Shown piece after piece: positions 7,274 to 10,457 of a DNA stretch of 10,457 bases (position 1 is its first letter; every line of letters begins with the position of its first letter). The translations under genes were made by a program, and so were the position numbers. Below the pieces are notes generated by a model. That model was given only the letters and a program-made list of their open reading frames with translations. It had not been told where the DNA came from and did not search any database. The DNA is from Blastocatellia bacterium (lineage in GTDB: Bacteria > Acidobacteriota > Blastocatellia > Pyrinomonadales > Pyrinomonadaceae), in the NCBI GenBank assembly GCA_003175865.1, contig PSRF01000364.1:1-10457 (forward strand), read 5' to 3'.

Positions 7274-7561
7274 GTGCTGCATTGCACAAAGAGTCATTCG
7301 TCAAAAAAGCGTGGAAGGGTTGGTACTCGGTTTGCAGATTCTTCATCGGAGGATGAAGAGTATGAGCAGACAGAATCAAAGAAGCGCGGAAAGCGATCTA
7401 ACGCTCAAAAGCCGATGCGTGCTCGAGGCGGTAACGCTCCAGTTCCACCTGCTAATCCAGTAGAAGGATCTTCGCGTAAGCATGGTCCTGATTACGGAAG
7501 TGGTGTCGAGCTCTCGGTGAGAACTACTGAGAAAAAGATGCGTGAGACGAAGGCGAAGTGA
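7274..7561 (+). CDS. Putative short basic, low-complexity protein
   Basis: A GTG at 7274, with GAGGA 3 bases upstream, opens a 95-codon frame ending in TGA; an in-frame TGA at 7265-7267 rules out a longer form. The product is rich in Lys, Arg, Glu and Ser, with an acidic SSSEDEEYEQTE patch at about 23-34, two KKRG/KRGKR basic clusters, a Pro-rich NAPVPPANPVE segment and a charged tail. It has no signal peptide or hydrophobic segment and looks intrinsically disordered. No family is recognised. Overlapping frames are also open here, so coding status is uncertain; the even amino-acid texture along this frame and the Shine-Dalgarno-like site favour it. A hairpin overlaps the start (7259-7294). 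Confidence 0.45.
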   Translation: MLHCTKSHSSKKRGRVGTRFADSSSEDEEYEQTESKKRGKRSNAQKPMRARGGNAPVPPANPVEGSSRKHGPDYGSGVELSVRTTEKKMRETKAK

Positions 7562-7586
7562 ACAAGAGTGTTAGGGGTTCAAACTT

Positions 7587-7684
7587 TAGAGGCTCTTAAA
7601 ATAATCAGGTCACGAGGAAACATTAAACGACAGTTTTCTTTTGGTTGACTTTTCACCTCAAGATGATTTTTGCTAGAGGCTCTT
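7587..7684 (+). repeat. Two direct copies of an 11-base, partly palindromic word
   Basis: TAGAGGCTCTT occurs at 7587-7597 and again at 7674-7684, 87 bp apart. Its core AGAG-G-CTCT is self-complementary. Both lie in the 254-bp gap (7562-7815) between the small basic ORF and the TIGR03067 gene, in which no coding frame was found. They could be binding sites of a regulator acting on the downstream gene, or chance. Confidence 0.3.
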
Positions 7685-7815
7685 TAGTATGGCTTTGCTC
7701 CGGAAGCAAATTGAGGTTTGAACTCTGAACTGTATTTGCACTAAGTTAGCCGTGACTCCGTGATCGAAGACGCGTAAGATTTCGCCGCTGTGCAGCTAAA
7801 CAGCTGAGGTTCCAC

Positions 7816-8619
7816 ATGTCATCAGATCTCGACAAGTTACAAGGCACTTGGAGTGTGACTGCATTACAGTCCGACGGTAAACCGATGTCAGGTGCGCTGC
7901 TTCAAGAAGCGCGCATCGTTGTTAAGGGAGATCAATTCACATCATTGGGTATGGGAGCACCGTACAAAGGTGTGCTTGAGATTGCCGCCGATAAGAAACC
8001 TAAAACTGTCGATCTGGTGTTCACAGGAGGTCACGCCAAAGGAACCAGACAGCTTGGCATTTATCGGATCGACGGTGATGAATGGTCGATCTGTTTTGCG
8101 CTTCCCGGTGATGTTCGTCCGCGTAAATTTGCTTCGCCAAATGGTTCCGGAGTTGTTCTCGAAACTCTGAGTCGCACTAAACCTGACAAGACTCCGATCA
8201 AGAGTCCGGCACATCAGCCTGTTCTCAGGTCAGGATCTCAATCCTCGTCGGGTAAACGCACTAGACTTGAGGGCGAATGGGCGATGGTGTCAGCGGTTTT
8301 CAATGGAACGCCAATGGACGACACGATGGTCAAGTGGTGCAAACGGGTTGTGGTTGGGAACACTACAAAGGTTCTGGCTGGACCTCAAGTGTTCCTGGAT
8401 GCGCAGTTCACGCTTGGAACTGGCAAACCTCATGATGTTATTGACTACGTGAATTTGAGTGGGCAGAACAAAGGCGAGGAACAGGCAGGAATTTACGAGT
8501 TGTCTGGCAACACTCTAAGGATTTGCGTGGCCGCCCCTGGGGGGCCGCGTCCAAAGACTTTCGCGTCGAAACCTGGGGATGGCCGGACCTTGACAGTGTG
8601 GCAACTGATTAAGAGCTGA
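7816..8619 (+). CDS. Tandem TIGR03067-domain protein, cytoplasmic
   Basis: The 267-residue product contains two copies of the TIGR03067 domain, a small beta-barrel family of unknown function. Copy 1 spans about residues 5-119 and has the LQGTW opening, the KPKTVDL core, GIYRIDGDEWSICFALPGD and RPRKFASPNGSG. Copy 2 spans about 150-266 with LEGEW, KPHDVIDYVNLSGQNKGEEQ, GIYELSGNTLRICVAAPGG and RPKTFASKPGDG. A Ser/Thr/Lys/Pro-rich linker of about 30 residues joins them. Copy 2 is diverged (GDE becomes GNT, and WCK replaces part of the first strand), so the copies may differ in function. There is no signal peptide or lipobox, whereas many family members are secreted. ATG at 7816 follows GAGG at a spacing of 7. 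The gene stands alone, with 254 bp before and 161 bp after it. Confidence 0.87.
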   Translation: MSSDLDKLQGTWSVTALQSDGKPMSGALLQEARIVVKGDQFTSLGMGAPYKGVLEIAADKKPKTVDLVFTGGHAKGTRQLGIYRIDGDEWSICFALPGDVRPRKFASPNGSGVVLETLSRTKPDKTPIKSPAHQPVLRSGSQSSSGKRTRLEGEWAMVSAVFNGTPMDDTMVKWCKRVVVGNTTKVLAGPQVFLDAQFTLGTGKPHDVIDYVNLSGQNKGEEQAGIYELSGNTLRICVAAPGGPRPKTFASKPGDGRTLTVWQLIKS

Positions 8620-8768
8620 AATTGGGTTGCCCAGTCATTTCCGGTTATGTTAGTTTCGATTTGCTCAGTATTGCCCCGGCATCCTCCCATTTCCTTAGTC
8701 GCGATAGTCCAACTCAGGAACGCGAGGCTTTTTAGGCTTCTATTACTAGCAAGGTTCGTTCTCGAAAA

Positions 8769-8774
8769 GGGGAG
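8769..8774 (+). promoter_or_regulatory. Shine-Dalgarno site of the secreted-protein gene
   Basis: GGGGAG lies 6 bases before the ATG at 8781 in an A-rich context, and it decides this start. The interval 8620-8768 holds no coding frame and no convincing terminator; TGGGTTGCCCA just after the previous stop is only a 4-bp stem. Confidence 0.7.
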
Positions 8775-8780
8775 ATTACT

Positions 8781-10457
8781 ATGCGAGTCAAAGTCCTGCT
8801 TGCGCTCACGAGCATCTCGTTGTGCGCTTTAGTTGTTGTCGTGCCAAGAATTATTGAGGCGAAAAGGTTGAGTTCGGCGTCCGGCCCGGCCTCGGCCGCA
8901 GTCTTGAATGTCCCGGTGCAGAACGATAAAGCCGAGACGACTGTGGGGGCTTCTGTCCGCAACGACACTTCGATACCCCTCCGGGAAATGAAACAGAAGC
9001 CAATGGACTTCAAACCGGAGCGCGAAGCTAACGAGAACCCAAAGATACCGCACAAACATAAAGACGCTCCAGATAAGGTCGTTCAGAACTCTGTTGCTGC
9101 TAGTGAATTCGTGACTCCGAACATGCCGACTACCGACCTCAATTTCAATGGTATCCAGTACCCCGGTGTTGCATGTAACTGCGCACCTCCTGATACGAAC
9201 GGAGAAGTGGGCGCGACGCAATATGTGCAGATCGTAAATGAGGGCTATCAAGTCTTCGATAAAACAACTGGCGCATCACAACTTGGGCCATCAGGAATTT
9301 CTACGATTTGGCAAGGTTTTGGAGGTGTTTGCGAAACAAGTGGCGATGGCGATCCGGTAGTAATGTACGATCAACTCGCTGGTCGCTGGGTGATCAGCCA
9401 GTTTGCGGGACCTTCAATACCTACCGATGAATGTGTTGCCGTTTCGGCTACGAGCGATGCGACTGGTTCCTATCATCGTTACGATTTCCATCTCGGTTCG
9501 AACTTCTTTGATTATCCGCACCTAAGTGTGTGGCCGGATGCTTATTACATGAGCATGAACGTCTTCAATTCGTCAGGAACGGCATTCCTTGGACCACAGG
9601 CATTTGCGTTTGATAGGTCAAAAATGCTGAGCGGTTTGCCTGCGACGTTTGTAACGCAAGGAGTCACCGGGGGATCAACCGAGGACGTCTACCTGCCAGC
9701 GGATCTAGATGGCTCAAATTTGCCGCCCGCAGGTGCGCCCGCAATTTTCGTCGAGTTTCCAGGGAACGGAACTTACCGTGTGTTCAAGTTTCATGCCGAC
9801 TTCGCGACACCGGCAAATACGACTTTTACACTGTTTGACGCACCAGCCGCCGCTGGTTTCAGTCAGTTATGTGCGACGACTAGATCCTGTGTTCCACAGT
9901 CCGGAACAACCTCCCGACTCGATGGCATTGGTGATCGTCTGATGTTCCGACTCACGTATCGCAACTTCGCCGATCACGAAGCAGTTGTTGGCAATTACAC
10001 AGTTAGTTCTGGCAGCGTGGCAGGTGTGCGCTGGTTTGAATTACGTAACGTATCAGCTGGGCCAGTCACAGTATTCCAGGAGAGTACTTATCAACCTGAC
10101 TCGACGTGGAGGTGGATGGGCAGTGCGGCCATGGACGGAGACGGGAACCTGGCAGTTGGTTACAGTGCGTCGAGTTCGACCATCTTTCCCCAACTTCGAT
10201 ATGCGGGACGTCTCGCGTCGGACCCCCTGAACACACTTGGTCAGGGCGAGGCCACACTGTTTGCTGGCACGGGAAGTCAAAGCGGAACTGGTAGTCGCTG
10301 GGGTGATTACAGTGCTTTAACTATTGACCCCAATGATGATTGTACTTTCTGGTACACGAATGAGTATTACGTGACGGTCAGTTCTTTTAACTGGCGGACG
10401 CGCATAGGAACATTTAAGTTCCCGACTTGCGGATCGTCGCCGACACCGACGCCGACG
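8781..10457 (+). CDS. Secreted protein with propeller-like extracellular domain and Pro-Thr linker, C-terminus off the right edge
   Basis: The frame stays open for 559 codons to the window end. Residues 5-24 are a hydrophobic signal segment (LLALTSISLCALVVVVP). Residues about 30-115 are a charged, probably disordered spacer rich in Lys, Glu, Pro and Asn. From about residue 120 a folded domain follows, with DLNFNGIQYPGVACNCAPPD and then TNGEVGATQYVQIVNEGYQVFD, then GDGDPVVMYDQLAGRWVISQ and a series of beta-rich repeats ending near residue 550. Such NG-x-VG-x-x-x-Y-V-Q-x-V-N plus GDPVV-x-YD-x-x-x-RW patterns are known from large uncharacterised secreted proteins of Acidobacteria and related groups and suggest a beta-propeller. 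At least seven cysteines lie after the spacer, consistent with disulphides outside the cytoplasm. The last six residues are PTPTPT, the start of a linker to a further domain not in view. No catalytic motif was recognised; a sortilin-like or other binding role is a guess. Confidence 0.85.
   Translation, partial: MRVKVLLALTSISLCALVVVVPRIIEAKRLSSASGPASAAVLNVPVQNDKAETTVGASVRNDTSIPLREMKQKPMDFKPEREANENPKIPHKHKDAPDKVVQNSVAASEFVTPNMPTTDLNFNGIQYPGVACNCAPPDTNGEVGATQYVQIVNEGYQVFDKTTGASQLGPSGISTIWQGFGGVCETSGDGDPVVMYDQLAGRWVISQFAGPSIPTDECVAVSATSDATGSYHRYDFHLGSNFFDYPHLSVWPDAYYMSMNVFNSSGTAFLGPQAFAFDRSKMLSGLPATFVTQGVTGGSTEDVYLPADLDGSNLPPAGAPAIFVEFPGNGTYRVFKFHADFATPANTTFTLFDAPAAAGFSQLCATTRSCVPQSGTTSRLDGIGDRLMFRLTYRNFADHEAVVGNYTVSSGSVAGVRWFELRNVSAGPVTVFQESTYQPDSTWRWMGSAAMDGDGNLAVGYSASSSTIFPQLRYAGRLASDPLNTLGQGEATLFAGTGSQSGTGSRWGDYSALTIDPNDDCTFWYTNEYYVTVSSFNWRTRIGTFKFPTCGSSPTPTPT
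10440..10457 (+). repeat. CCGACR short tandem repeat encoding Pro-Thr
   Basis: Three 6-base units (CCGACA, CCGACG, CCGACG) encode PTPTPT at residues 554-559 of the secreted protein and run into the window edge. This is the beginning of a typical extracellular Pro-Thr linker, and its repetitive DNA may have contributed to the break in the available sequence here. Confidence 0.6.

Noticed and set aside
7239..7463. Alternative frame with a helical-looking start (ELFEELCCIAQRVIRQKSVE) overlapping the small basic ORF
   Set aside because: It begins with TTG without a Shine-Dalgarno site and degrades into atypical sequence after about 45 residues; the 7274 frame has a more even composition, though neither is proven.
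8620..8640. Terminator after the TIGR03067 gene
   Set aside because: Only a 4-bp stem (TGGG/CCCA) with no T run.
8829..9251. Open frame of 140 codons on the minus strand
   Set aside because: Antisense to the secreted-protein gene, whose continuous 559-codon frame, signal segment and Shine-Dalgarno site are strong.
10440..10457. CCGACR units as a possible CRISPR or iteron array
   Set aside because: Only three 6-base units in frame with the gene, encoding a Pro-Thr linker; no spacer structure.

Overview
The window reads as a chromosomal segment of an Acidobacteriota-like bacterium, most likely a member of the Blastocatellia/Pyrinomonadales type. This is an inference. It rests on an Oar-like TonB-dependent receptor with an N-terminal carboxypeptidase-regulatory-like domain, a companion TPR protein carrying the same kind of domain, a tandem TIGR03067 protein (a family known mainly from Planctomycetes and Acidobacteria), and a secreted protein running into a Pro-Thr linker. 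Base composition looks close to balanced by eye.

The left two thirds (1-7173) are all on the minus strand. In transcription order they hold a small Fis-type HTH regulator (7036 to 6680, perhaps starting at 7173 in another frame), a 356-bp non-coding stretch with a good sigma-54-like -24/-12 element, and a 1098-residue outer-membrane receptor (6323-3027). A hairpin terminator or attenuator follows, then a periplasmic TPR protein (2907-1879), a 547-bp gap dominated by a large inverted repeat (1516-1833), and an MFS efflux-type transporter (1331 to beyond the left edge). The receptor and TPR protein probably work together in the envelope on uptake or processing of a macromolecular or chelated substrate, which the sequence does not identify. 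The transporter may or may not belong to the same unit, because the inverted repeat and about 180 bp of leader separate it.

The right third (7274-10457) is on the plus strand. It holds a short, basic, low-complexity putative protein (7274-7561), a two-domain TIGR03067 protein without a signal peptide (7816-8619), and the first 559 codons of a secreted protein with an extracellular, propeller-like core (8781 to beyond the right edge). Spacing of 160-250 bp between these genes suggests independent transcription.

No tRNA, rRNA, CRISPR array, transposase gene or phage gene was seen. The signals that ordinary annotation would miss are the 318-bp nested inverted repeat, the apparent frameshift at a T5 run in the regulator gene, and the sigma-54-like site placed between a stand-alone Fis-type protein and the receptor gene.
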